Below are positions 1 to 7,320 of a DNA stretch of 64,000 bases, in pieces. A program made the position numbers and the translations under genes. The DNA lies in assembly GCF_015624505.1 (NCBI RefSeq), contig NZ_CP061379.1, positions 6,634,001 to 6,698,000 of the forward strand, read 5' to 3'. The stretch comes from Bradyrhizobium commune (GTDB lineage: Bacteria > Pseudomonadota > Alphaproteobacteria > Rhizobiales > Xanthobacteraceae). Each line of letters begins with the position of its first letter. Position 1 is the stretch's first letter. The notes under the pieces are model-generated. The model was not told the origin of the DNA. It made no database searches and saw only the letters and a list, made by a program, of their open reading frames with translations.

Positions 1-980
1 GCGCTACCCAGGCAAGGCGACGTTGGCTCGACGAGGACACGCGGCTGACGTCGATCGAGGATATCCAGCCGATCGCAGCCGCCACGGCGGTCTTCCAGAT
101 ACCGGTGCGCTGGCGTCCTGCGGACGAAGCAGGAGTTTCTCCCGACTTCTCCGAACTCTCCAGTCGCGGTCGGCCGGGGTCCAGAAGTCCCCTTATCTCT
201 GCGATCAGCGAGCAAATGAAGTCCGTGGTGGCGCCTTCGGACCACCATCTCGCATTCGAACTTGTGGATCGGATCGACGGAGGAATTCTGCGTCGTGGCG
301 GCGTCAGATCCTCGATCGAGCGCGAGCAATGGATAAGGGCGGCCGCGAGTTCCGACGGACATCAATTGAAAGGGGTAGGCGCCCCGGGACTCCGCCTCGT
401 AGGGTCCGTGGCATCCGACAAGTTACGTTCCGCTTTGCTCGATTGGACTCAATCTACGGCGAACGCGACGTCAACGACCCGGACACCAGTGTTCTGGTTG
501 CCGCCCGCCGTTTCGTCATGGGGACGCAACGTTCCGTTCGTCAACCTCGCTCGGGATCTGTCCATAGCCAATCAAATCGACGACGGAACCGTGCTTCTCG
601 CGCGGGCCGGCAGCACATACGACCGAAAGTCGTGGACCAGACTCTACGCGCAGGCCAACCGACAGCCTGCGCTGTTCGACCGTTGTCTCGCCATTCCTTC
701 TAAGGAGCTTCCCTCGGCCCTTGAGATCATACTGAAGCCAAGCAGCTGGGTGGCAATTCTCATCCACTCGCCCGATTCAACCTCCAACTATCCGCTTCCG
801 TTCGGATACATTACGGCAGACCCGACGATAGTCGGCAGCTACAAGCAGAGCATAGCGGAGCTCGCCGCCAAGGCCGAGGGCACCGCAGCACTTCTTTGGA
901 CGAAGGCGGATGAGGATCCTCATCGGGCCCTCACCTCAATCGATGCCGCGCTCGACATCGGCGTCGCCGACCCAGATTGA
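1..980 (+). CDS. Unrecognised protein, 5' end outside window
   Basis: The reading frame is open from the first bases of the window to a TGA at 978-980, so about 325 C-terminal residues are visible and the start lies upstream. An internal GTG at 105 could start a 291-residue protein, but nothing supports it over an upstream start. I recognise no family. The protein looks soluble and globular, with no clear membrane segment, and its last part carries an SNYPLPFGYITAD stretch. It converges on the CBASS operon that ends at 1219. Its place in the same island makes a defence or mobile-element role possible, but that is only inference from position. Confidence 0.6.
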   Translation, partial: ATQARRRWLDEDTRLTSIEDIQPIAAATAVFQIPVRWRPADEAGVSPDFSELSSRGRPGSRSPLISAISEQMKSVVAPSDHHLAFELVDRIDGGILRRGGVRSSIEREQWIRAAASSDGHQLKGVGAPGLRLVGSVASDKLRSALLDWTQSTANATSTTRTPVFWLPPAVSSWGRNVPFVNLARDLSIANQIDDGTVLLARAGSTYDRKSWTRLYAQANRQPALFDRCLAIPSKELPSALEIILKPSSWVAILIHSPDSTSNYPLPFGYITADPTIVGSYKQSIAELAAKAEGTAALLWTKADEDPHRALTSIDAALDIGVADPD

Positions 981-1218
981 CGAGATCGCGCGCATCGTCC
1001 GAGCGCAATCTCGCTCCTTCGCTGCTGAAGACGCCAGGACCGAGGCGCGGTCCCGCGAAATCCGCCCCTGTGGCGGTCTCCAGCCGCAGTGAACTCGAAC
1101 GCATCTCACTTGTGTTGCTGGAGAAACCAGATGCCGCTTCCCGAAGCGGTCCGCCTCGTGGGTGTCTGGCTATCTTCGCTGCAGAGCGATGAACGAGGCG
1201 ACGGCACAGGGGTACGCG
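981..1218. other. Convergent intergenic gap
   Basis: This 238-base stretch lies between the unknown left-edge gene and the end of the Cap4 gene, both transcribed towards it. Short open frames cross it on both strands, but none has a convincing ribosome site or a recognisable product. I see no strong terminator hairpin. Confidence 0.5.
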
Positions 1219-2727
1219 CTACGGCAGTTCGAGGCCCACGCTGTAGTCGCCGTCGCGCAGGCCATCGAAATCCCACTCATAGATCGAAACGGGTCCGATC
1301 GCGGCTTGGCTCTGGCCCAGAAAGAATGCGAAGGCGTTCGGCCCCGCGATGAAGAGATGGACACGGCGCGGCCCACCCTTGGCCGAAGCGCGTATCGCGC
1401 CCAGCAAGGACAAAACCATCGCCGCCGCATGGCTGCCGGATCGCACGCTTTGGTAAGACGGGCCGCCCACGGGGGTTGCCGTCATGAGCGCGCCGACGGC
1501 GGTAAGATTCTGGACGTAGCGGCGAACCGCCGGCCCCACGTCGTGCGTCAACGAGACGGCGACCGCGAGGTCCACCCCGATGGAGTGGACCGTTTCCTCG
1601 ACGATTGAGAGCGTCGGCCAGGCCGGATCGAGCGGCTTGTCCGTCGCCGACCAGATGTGCCGCCCGCCCGCCCGCTGCTCGATTTCGATGGCCTTCCCGG
1701 ACTTGACATTGAGGATCGCGCCGACGCCGAACGCCAGGGAGACGTGCGTGTCCAGGATCAGGCGCAGTTGGTCCTTGTCGCGCGCGGACTGGATCAGAAA
1801 CCGACTGAGTTCCGGGAAAACGTCTGCCTTCCACCTGGCCTGGTCGCGGATGTAACGGCCGTCGAAGTGCGGAACGAGGTTCACTGACTCTTCGCTGCGC
1901 GCCTCGATGTCGTCGATGGGGTGCATGAACGATCGTACGCCAAGCGTCTTGGGCCGCGGCTGCGCCGGCGCGAGGAGCCCCTCGTCTGCGACGAGATCGC
2001 GAAACGACGTGGCGTCGAACGTGTTGCGTCCCTGCGCGTGGAGCTTCCCGATCAGGTCGTCGTAGAAGAAGCCGGTCTCGGACGGCGGCACTCGACGCAT
2101 GCCGACCGCCGCGAAGCGGTCGTTCAGCCGTTCGCGAAGGTCGGCGCCGGACTCCAGGCGCTGCGTGATGGCCAAGGTCCGCGCCACGAGCCGCAGCGCG
2201 TCTTGATCGATGCCGAGATGCCCCGACCATGCTTCGCGCACCTTACCCATCATGCTTCTGGGCGTGGTGCCGTCGAATAGCCGATCCAGATCGAGCGCAT
2301 GAGTGTGCATGCGTATCAGGCGGGACAGCGCGTCGTCCGCCTGCGGCCGCCAGTTCGTCACCAGCCGCAACCGCGCGCCCACGCCGTTCGGCGCGTACTG
2401 AAGCTGTGCCGCAAGAGCCCGCTGGAGAAGCGACACGGATTGGGCGTTCGAGAACGCGGGATCGATGAGGTCGAGGTGACCGAATTGCCCAGGCGTAGCG
2501 TGCCACTTGCATTGCAGGTGGTCGCGCAGGATTTTGTCCCCGTAGTGGTCCCGCGGGCCCTTGGCGGCCACGTACTCCACCGTCACGTCGTCGAACGCGC
2601 GCGGTCCGCTTTCGAAACTCACGCGCGCAACATAGCTTTCCGGGACGAGCAGCAGCGGCGCGCACAGCCAGAACATCCGTGCTTGGAAATCGTCGCCCTG
2701 GGTTCGGACCGCTACGGCTTGCGTCAT
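1219..2727 (-). CDS. cap4: CBASS effector Cap4: nuclease plus SAVED domain
   Basis: This 502-residue protein has the two-part layout of Cap4. The N-terminal 100 residues fit a DUF4297-type PD-(D/E)xK nuclease: GDDFQAR at 11-17, FDDV at 45-48 and LQCKWH at 71-76, giving the D...QxK catalytic pattern. The C-terminal half ends in a SAVED signature, HLFIAGPNAFAFFLG, near residues 457-471. In characterised Cap4 proteins SAVED binds a cyclic oligonucleotide and the nuclease then oligomerises and cuts DNA without sequence preference, killing the infected cell. The length matches the family. The ATG lies three bases after the cyclase stop, so it is the last gene of the operon. The exact second messenger cannot be read from sequence. 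Confidence 0.87.
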   Translation of the reverse strand: MTQAVAVRTQGDDFQARMFWLCAPLLLVPESYVARVSFESGPRAFDDVTVEYVAAKGPRDHYGDKILRDHLQCKWHATPGQFGHLDLIDPAFSNAQSVSLLQRALAAQLQYAPNGVGARLRLVTNWRPQADDALSRLIRMHTHALDLDRLFDGTTPRSMMGKVREAWSGHLGIDQDALRLVARTLAITQRLESGADLRERLNDRFAAVGMRRVPPSETGFFYDDLIGKLHAQGRNTFDATSFRDLVADEGLLAPAQPRPKTLGVRSFMHPIDDIEARSEESVNLVPHFDGRYIRDQARWKADVFPELSRFLIQSARDKDQLRLILDTHVSLAFGVGAILNVKSGKAIEIEQRAGGRHIWSATDKPLDPAWPTLSIVEETVHSIGVDLAVAVSLTHDVGPAVRRYVQNLTAVGALMTATPVGGPSYQSVRSGSHAAAMVLSLLGAIRASAKGGPRRVHLFIAGPNAFAFFLGQSQAAIGPVSIYEWDFDGLRDGDYSVGLELP

Positions 2728-2730
2728 GTT

Positions 2731-3609
2731 CTAGCTCTTCGGAAAGTAGCGACCCATGATCGATGCCCACACCGCCAGGGCTTCGCCCTGCTTACCCTGT
2801 TGCGCCAGGCGAACGGCCCGGGACGCTTCGGTCTCGGCGCGGCGCAACGCCGCCTCCGCATTCTTGATCAGATCGGGCGTCATCTGGTCAGATACCGGCG
2901 GGCCCAAACCCGCGGGATCCTTCCACTCCTGCCGGATGCCGTCCAAGGCGGCCGCGAAGAACCTCCGGACCTCGCCGGGATAGGTCGTGAACGGACCGTC
3001 GACGAGGTCCTGCGCCATCACTTCGATCAGGAAGGACGGTTTGATGGGCTTGTCCGCCGAACGGTTCCACCGCTTCAGCATCTTGACGAGCGGCACCCAT
3101 TTCCCGCTTAGATTCTTGTTCTTCGCCGTGGACTTCTCGGCGTGGATCTCGGGATCGGTCTTGATCCACTTTCCGAGATCGCGGTCCGCGATCTCGTAGC
3201 AGTCGGAAAGCTCGATGGCGGGCACGGCGTCGATCGACAGGACCTTGCCTTCCTTGTCCGACGTATTCCTCTCGAACTCGACGGTGGCGCAGCGCCGCCC
3301 CGGCTGTACGGCGTCCTTGCCGAACTCGCCGCGCAGGCGATCGACGAACGCGTCGAGCACCTCGCTCGGCGTCTTCGAGCGCCGGTGCTGGTCCTTCGGA
3401 CCGAGCGTGAAAAAGATGTCGACGTCCTTCAGCGGCTTCGTCTTCGTGTGCCGGTCGTAGGACCCGGTCAGAAAATCGCGGTCGATATCGAATCCGCCGC
3501 GGATGCAGTCGCGCACCTTGTTGTGCTTGCGGATCGTATCGGTCCGCTCCGTCTCGCTGAGTTCCAGGCGCTGCCGGAAGGTCTCGAATGCTTCTTCCAC
3601 TGTGATCAT
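2731..3609 (-). CDS. cdn: CBASS cyclase (CD-NTase), OAS-like
   Basis: A 292-residue CD-NTase that should make a cyclic di- or trinucleotide signal from NTPs. The nucleotidyltransferase signature is intact: GSYDRHTKTKPLKDVDIF has G49-S50 and the metal-binding D62 and D64, with the third aspartate D127 in SIDAVPA. The C-terminal helical half (GKWVPLVKMLKRW and onward) fits the OAS-like core. The frame is open upstream to 4236, but the ATG at 3609 overlaps the stop of cap7 (ATGA) and begins MITVEEAFETF, which suits the family. HORMA and TRIP13 neighbours make this a type III system, in which the cyclase is active only when bound by closed HORMA protein. The clade (C or D) and product are not decided. 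Confidence 0.9.
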   Translation of the reverse strand: MITVEEAFETFRQRLELSETERTDTIRKHNKVRDCIRGGFDIDRDFLTGSYDRHTKTKPLKDVDIFFTLGPKDQHRRSKTPSEVLDAFVDRLRGEFGKDAVQPGRRCATVEFERNTSDKEGKVLSIDAVPAIELSDCYEIADRDLGKWIKTDPEIHAEKSTAKNKNLSGKWVPLVKMLKRWNRSADKPIKPSFLIEVMAQDLVDGPFTTYPGEVRRFFAAALDGIRQEWKDPAGLGPPVSDQMTPDLIKNAEAALRRAETEASRAVRLAQQGKQGEALAVWASIMGRYFPKS

Positions 3610-4106
3610 TTGTAATACGCCATCGATGCCATGATGTCGGGAGTGGAGACGATCGTTCCCGCCTCGCGCCTGACCAAGCTGCCGAGCGACTTGAACGAGG
3701 TCCAGGACATGTTGCCCGGCAGCGCCGCGCCGGCGCGCGGCACCAGGAGAACCCGGTAGATGCAACCGGCCGGCGGCGTGCTGGTCTTGGCGAACGAACC
3801 CTCGAGGAACTCGCGGTCGACCCACATCTCGTCGACGCCGTTGCCGTCGTAGCGGATCGGGAAATCCCAGCGGCCCGAGGCGTCGGCGCTGCCCGGTTTG
3901 TAGAATTCGATGACGATCTTTTCGAGATCGCTCCGCTCCAGAAGCTCCCGCGCGCCGGCGTCGACCCAATCGGTCCAGGCGTCGAGCAGCGCCACCGGGC
4001 TCAGGTTGTAGTACGAGATGAGATATTTCAGCACGTTGCGCATCTTGTCGGACACGTACTTGGCCGTATGCGTGCGCGAATAGGTCGAGGTGAAGGTGGC
4101 GCTCAT
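3606..4106 (-). CDS. cap7: CBASS HORMA-domain protein Cap7
   Basis: A 166-residue protein resembling bacterial HORMA proteins. It begins with the typical TYSRTHTAKYVSDKMRNVL helix followed by YYNLSPVALLDAWTDWV, then alternating strands such as IVIEFYKPG and WDFPIRYDG. In type III CBASS, HORMA switches from open to closed on binding a closure-motif peptide and then binds and activates the cyclase. The ATG at 4106 overlaps the TGA of the upstream cap8-like gene, and its own stop overlaps the cyclase start, so translation is probably coupled. A longer start at 4127 is possible but would intrude further into the neighbour. Confidence 0.82.
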   Translation of the reverse strand: MSATFTSTYSRTHTAKYVSDKMRNVLKYLISYYNLSPVALLDAWTDWVDAGARELLERSDLEKIVIEFYKPGSADASGRWDFPIRYDGNGVDEMWVDREFLEGSFAKTSTPPAGCIYRVLLVPRAGAALPGNMSWTSFKSLGSLVRREAGTIVSTPDIMASMAYYK

Positions 4107-4570
4107 GACTTGCCCAGCACTCCCCAATCGATCGCGAGGTCGGCAGCGGCGGCCTTCGTCGCCTCCTCTTCGTCCGCCGGCGGCGACGCGACGTCGTGGA
4201 CGCTGAGGCGCGGCGCCCGGCTCTTGAGCGCGTCATTCATCCACGTCACGTCGCCAGCTTCGATCGGCGCCGTGATCTTCCAGCCGCTCCCGCCCGTGGG
4301 ATTCCAGGTCAGCTTGTCGATGGAGGAGCCGAGCTCGATGGCGTCCTCGTTGTAGCGGCAATAGATCACGAGGCGATCGCCGTTGCCCTTGACGACGATC
4401 GGCACCGTCGCCGGGTGTTCGTCCGCGATGAGCGATTCCATGATGCTCGCCGCCGCCTTCAGCGTGGCCGCATCGGGTGTGTCGGCGCCCGAGATCAGCG
4501 CGACGATCGCCGCCCATGTCTCGCCTGCGGAGCGCACCGGGATCGAGGCGATCTCGCGCTTGACCTTCAT
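4103..4570 (-). CDS. Cap8-like second HORMA-type protein
   Basis: This 155-residue protein sits between the TRIP13-like ATPase and Cap7, where two-HORMA type III CBASS operons carry their second HORMA gene (Cap8/HORMA3). The core is alpha/beta, with strands such as VPIVVKGNGDRLVIYCRY. After about residue 118 comes an acidic, alanine-rich tail ending DLAIDWGVLGKS, which could be a flexible arm carrying a closure motif for Cap7. That role is inferred; I cannot prove HORMA homology by eye. It starts with ATG at 4570, overlapping the cap6 stop, and ends overlapping the cap7 start. Confidence 0.62.
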   Translation of the reverse strand: MKVKREIASIPVRSAGETWAAIVALISGADTPDAATLKAAASIMESLIADEHPATVPIVVKGNGDRLVIYCRYNEDAIELGSSIDKLTWNPTGGSGWKITAPIEAGDVTWMNDALKSRAPRLSVHDVASPPADEEEATKAAAADLAIDWGVLGKS

Positions 4571-5442
4571 CCGAACTTCTCCTGCGCCTTCTCGATCTCG
4601 AGCGCCTGCTTCAGCGCCTTCAGCACCTGGTCGGCCTGCAGCTTGTTGAGGTCGCGCGCGGTCTCGACGCTCGAGGCCGCGGCCGAGATCATCGCCTTGC
4701 GCAAGCGGCGCCCGTCGAGCCCGTCGGAGGCCTTCACGAAAGCGGGGATCTGGCCGTTCAGCCCCGAAAGCTTGGGCCACTGCGTGGCGAGGGTGGCGAG
4801 GGTGTCGGCGATGATCTCCTGACGCGCATGCGCGTTCGGCAGACCGATGTCCTCGATCAGATCGGCGCGGGACAGCAGCGCGCGGTCCACGGCTCTCGGG
4901 AAGTTGGTGGTGGCGATCAGCAATGTGTTGCGGTGCTTGCGCGCAAGCAGGTCGATGCCGGCCAGGGCCGCGTCGGCTGCCCGATGCGCGTCGACCGGAT
5001 TGGTCTCCAGGCTCATGCGCTGCCGGTCCGCCGCCAGCGTTTCGACCTCGTCGAGAAGCACGATGGTCGGTCCGTGCGCGGCGTGTTCCGGGATCAACTG
5101 GTCGAAGATCTTCAAGACCTCCTTCTGGCTCTTGCCGTGCGAGGCGCTGCCGAGCGCGTGCGGATCGAGCTGAAGGAACTTGACCTTCTTCGGCGTGAGG
5201 GCTTCGGCGACTTGGTTGGCGAGGCCGCGGGCGAGCGTCGTCTTGCCGGTGCCGGGCGGCCCGGCGAGCACGATCAGACCGTGGACCGGTATGCGCTCGA
5301 ACGGGAAGTGCTGGCGCAGCTGAAAGGCGAGAAGCGCCTGCGCGACGAGGCGGATCCGGACGGCATCGTCCAATTTGATCGCCGACCAGGCGGCGGCGTA
5401 ATCCGCGTGCGGCAGTTGGGCTTCATCGCTGATGGCGTCCAT
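4567..5442 (-). CDS. cap6: TRIP13/Pch2-like AAA+ ATPase Cap6
   Basis: A 291-residue AAA+ ATPase with Walker A GPPGTGKTT at 61-69, Walker B IVLLDE at 127-132, and a sensor-1 stretch LIATTNFPRAVDRALLSRAD followed by a small C-terminal lid. It matches the TRIP13-like ATPase of type III CBASS, which unfolds the N-terminus of closed HORMA, resets it to the open state and so switches the cyclase off. It is the promoter-proximal gene. The ATG at 5442 is preceded by AGGGGAC at good spacing; a GTG at 5463 in the same frame has no comparable ribosome site. Confidence 0.88.
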   Translation of the reverse strand: MDAISDEAQLPHADYAAAWSAIKLDDAVRIRLVAQALLAFQLRQHFPFERIPVHGLIVLAGPPGTGKTTLARGLANQVAEALTPKKVKFLQLDPHALGSASHGKSQKEVLKIFDQLIPEHAAHGPTIVLLDEVETLAADRQRMSLETNPVDAHRAADAALAGIDLLARKHRNTLLIATTNFPRAVDRALLSRADLIEDIGLPNAHARQEIIADTLATLATQWPKLSGLNGQIPAFVKASDGLDGRRLRKAMISAAASSVETARDLNKLQADQVLKALKQALEIEKAQEKFG

Positions 5443-5507
5443 TTTGTCCCCTCGGCGGCTCACGGCCGGAGCCGTTTTGGCGTCCGATGAGGACGATGGT
5501 AACTATA

Positions 5508-5536
5508 CAGATAAATCGAACGATTGATCCTGTCAA
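5508..5536 (-). promoter_or_regulatory. Candidate promoter of the cap operon
   Basis: On the minus strand, TTGACA (5536-5531) and TATCTG (5513-5508) are separated by 17 bases, a sigma70-like arrangement about 65 bases upstream of the cap6 ATG. The 12-base palindrome at 5514-5525 fills most of the spacer, so a bound repressor would block this promoter. Inference from sequence only. Confidence 0.45.
5514..5525. promoter_or_regulatory. Candidate CapH operator palindrome
   Basis: AATCG-AA-CGATT is a perfect inverted repeat around two central bases. It lies between the -35 and -10 of the predicted cap promoter and just upstream of or overlapping the -35 of the predicted capH promoter. Two further AATCG half-sites occur at 5551-5555 and 5564-5568. 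CapH-type repressors bind the region between capH and the cap operon, so this is the best operator candidate. Confidence 0.5.
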
Positions 5537-5551
5537 GGACGGCGCTATAGA
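5524..5551 (+). promoter_or_regulatory. Candidate promoter of capH-capP
   Basis: TTGATC (5524-5529) and TATAGA (5546-5551) are 16 bases apart on the plus strand, about 50 bases before the capH ATG at 5602. It overlaps the predicted cap operon promoter on the other strand, so one repressor could control both directions and autoregulate itself. Confidence 0.4.
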
Positions 5552-5553
5552 AT

Positions 5554-5572
5554 CGTCCAATTGAATCGGACG
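5554..5572. promoter_or_regulatory. CGTCC...GGACG inverted repeat near capH start
   Basis: The arms CGTCC (5554-5558) and GGACG (5568-5572) enclose nine bases. The same arms occur around five bases at 5481-5495 (CGTCCGATGAGGACG), just upstream of cap6. The repeated arms on each side of the divergent promoters suggest secondary operators or leader hairpins; no function is proven. Confidence 0.35.
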
Positions 5573-5601
5573 CCCGCTTCGGGACTGCTGAAAGGCTTGG
5601 G

Positions 5602-5925
5602 ATGTCGTTGGCGACGAAGTTGAAAGAATTGCGGGTACGCAAGAAGCAGTCGCTGCAGGATGTTGCCGACGCGATAGGCGCGTCGAAGACCCATGTTTGG
5701 GATCTGGAGACCGGGCGGAGCAGCAATCCGTCGGTCGACCTGTTGACGAAACTGGCGACTCACTTCCAGGTCCGGATCGCCGATCTGGTCGGCGAGAATC
5801 CGAACGCGGCCGACGAGGACGAGAAGCATGTCGCCTTGTTTCGCGAGCTCAAGCAGCTTTCGGACCCCGACCTCGAGACAATTCGCATCCTGATGCAGCG
5901 GCTGAAGGATCCCGATCGAAAGTAG
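5602..5925 (+). CDS. capH: CBASS transcriptional repressor CapH (XRE-type HTH)
   Basis: A 107-residue protein with an N-terminal XRE-family helix-turn-helix (about residues 6-60: LKELRVRKKQSLQDVADAIG, then SKTHVWDLETGRSSNPSVDLL) and a short C-terminal part (FRELKQLSDPDLETIRILMQ) that could be the oligomerisation segment. It is divergent from a CBASS operon and followed at once by an IrrE-type metallopeptidase, the arrangement described for CapH-CapP. In that system CapH represses the cap promoter until CapP cuts it after DNA damage. The ATG at 5602 has a GAAAGG-type ribosome site. Confidence 0.85.
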   Translation: MSLATKLKELRVRKKQSLQDVADAIGASKTHVWDLETGRSSNPSVDLLTKLATHFQVRIADLVGENPNAADEDEKHVALFRELKQLSDPDLETIRILMQRLKDPDRK

Positions 5926-5930
5926 CCTCG

Positions 5931-6830
5931 ATGCAGATCTCGCGTATCGACCTAGCCGACAAGGGCTCGCCCGAGGGACTGGTAATGGCCCTGCTCAAGG
6001 CCGAACCGAATCTGCCCATCCCGGTCCCGATTGAGGAGCTCTGCGGCCGGCTCGACATCATCGAGATCCAGGGGCTCACGACGCAAGGCTTCGAAGGCGG
6101 TCTGCTGACCGACCGCGAGCGAAGCCGGGGCATCGTCCTCGTCAAGAACGGGGTATCGCCTCAACGTCGCCGGTTCACCATCGGCCACGAGCTCGGCCAT
6201 TTTCTGATGCCCTCGCACGTACCCGACGAGGAAGGCCGCTTCCTGTGCTCGCAGCGCGATATGGCGATGCTCAACCCCAAGGAAGGCGACCGCCGCGCGA
6301 AGATGGAAGTCGAGGCGAACCGCTTTTCGTCGCTCGTCTTGATGCCGCCGCCGAGACTGAGGGCTGAGACCGGCAATCGCGCGCCGAGCATCGAGCACAT
6401 GCTCTCCCTCGCGACTAAGTTCGACGTGAGCAAGGACGCGATGGCCCGCGCATACGCCGAATACCATTCGGCGACGATCGCCTTCGTTGTCGTCCGCGGC
6501 GGCAAGGTGGGCGCGGTCTACCGCAACAGAACCAGATTTCCCTTCGTCACCGCGCTGCGCGGCAAGCCGGTTCCGGAGCGGTCGCTGTTTTATCGGAAGG
6601 GTTTGCAGGTCGGCGTGCCCAGCGACATCGACTCGCGCCTGCCCGACAACTGGATCGACGTCGAACGAGGGCGGCAGGCTCCGACGATGAGCGAACAAGT
6701 CTACCTGCAGTCCAACGGCTTCGCGCTGATCATGCTGTGGTACGAGCCCGCAGACGAGCCTGATTTCGACGCGGATGCCGAACGGACCGCGAAAGAGCGT
6801 CTCCAGCATCGACTGTCGCGTTTGTCCTGA
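5931..6830 (+). CDS. capP: CBASS metallopeptidase CapP (ImmA/IrrE-like)
   Basis: A 299-residue protein with the zinc peptidase motif HELGH at 86-90 (FTIGHELGHF) and a downstream glutamate helix (KMEVEANRFSSLVLMP, E128 the likely third ligand). The C-terminal half fits the sensor part of IrrE-like proteins. CapP is activated by single-stranded DNA and cleaves CapH, derepressing CBASS. A cysteine at residue 106, shortly after the motif, is a candidate for an inhibitory zinc-binding switch, but that is inference. The ATG at 5931 lies five bases after the capH stop. Longer frames starting at 5697 overlap capH and are rejected. Confidence 0.87.
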   Translation: MQISRIDLADKGSPEGLVMALLKAEPNLPIPVPIEELCGRLDIIEIQGLTTQGFEGGLLTDRERSRGIVLVKNGVSPQRRRFTIGHELGHFLMPSHVPDEEGRFLCSQRDMAMLNPKEGDRRAKMEVEANRFSSLVLMPPPRLRAETGNRAPSIEHMLSLATKFDVSKDAMARAYAEYHSATIAFVVVRGGKVGAVYRNRTRFPFVTALRGKPVPERSLFYRKGLQVGVPSDIDSRLPDNWIDVERGRQAPTMSEQVYLQSNGFALIMLWYEPADEPDFDADAERTAKERLQHRLSRLS

Positions 6831-7059
6831 ACGGATCGCGTGGTGAGCGACTACAAGGGTCTCGCTGTAGGAAGACGCGCTCGGACGCAACCGTCTTCAG
6901 CGACGCAGCCAATGCACGAAGCGCAAAACCTCCACCAAGCTTTTTCGAGCGGACGGATTAGTGCAACGCCGAAGGATCAGCGCCCGCGCCATGGTATCTA
7001 TGTGGTAGCTACAGCGGAAAACCAAACCGAAACATTTTTTATAAGCACTTGATTTCGTT
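6831..7059. other. Gap between CapP and tRNA-His
   Basis: 229 bases with no supported gene. The last 60 bases are AT-richer than the flanks and end at the encoded CCA of tRNA-His. This is where the right junction of an integrated island would lie, but no direct repeat partner is visible inside the window. Confidence 0.4.
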
Positions 7060-7135
7060 GGTACAGTTGGGTGGGCTCGAACCACCGACCTCCTGTTCCA
7101 CAGACAGGCGCTCTAACCAACTGAGCTACAACTGC
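7060..7135 (-). tRNA. tRNA-His (anticodon GTG)
   Basis: Read on the minus strand this is a 76-nt cloverleaf. The acceptor GCAGTTG (7135-7129) pairs with CAACTGT, the D arm is GCTCAGTTGGTTAGAGC, the anticodon loop contains GTG, the T stem GGTGG/CCACC encloses TTCGAGC, and CCA is encoded at 7062-7060. The discriminator is A73 and the base before G1 is T, so there is no templated G-1. This fits the alphaproteobacterial clade whose HisRS does not need G-1/C73. The CBASS island lies directly beyond its 3' end. Confidence 0.95.
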
Positions 7136-7270
7136 ATCCTTGCGAGCCGCACCTCATGGGCGCCCTTGACGGGCCGACAACTGAGGGGGCTGGACGGGGC
7201 GGAAACTAGGTGCAACGGCCGTTTTTGGCAAGGCCGCAAACCCCGATAATCGCCCCTATTTCCAAGACAA

Positions 7271-7296
7271 AACCCGGGCCCTGGGGCCCGGGTTTC
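7271..7296 (-). terminator. Rho-independent terminator of phasin gene
   Basis: AACCCGGGCCC pairs with GGGCCCGGGTT around a two-base loop. On the minus strand it is followed by TTTTGTCTT. It lies about 25 bases beyond the phasin stop at 7321. Confidence 0.85.
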
Positions 7297-7320
7297 TTAA
7301 ATTCAGGCCAGCCGATCCGC

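Noticed and set aside
3610..4236. Upstream extension of the cyclase frame to 4236
   Set aside because: It runs through the HORMA genes, has no homology and the ATGA overlap start at 3609 fits the family.
5697..5930. Longer CapP start at 5697
   Set aside because: Overlaps capH out of frame; the M at 5931 right after the capH stop begins the homologous part.
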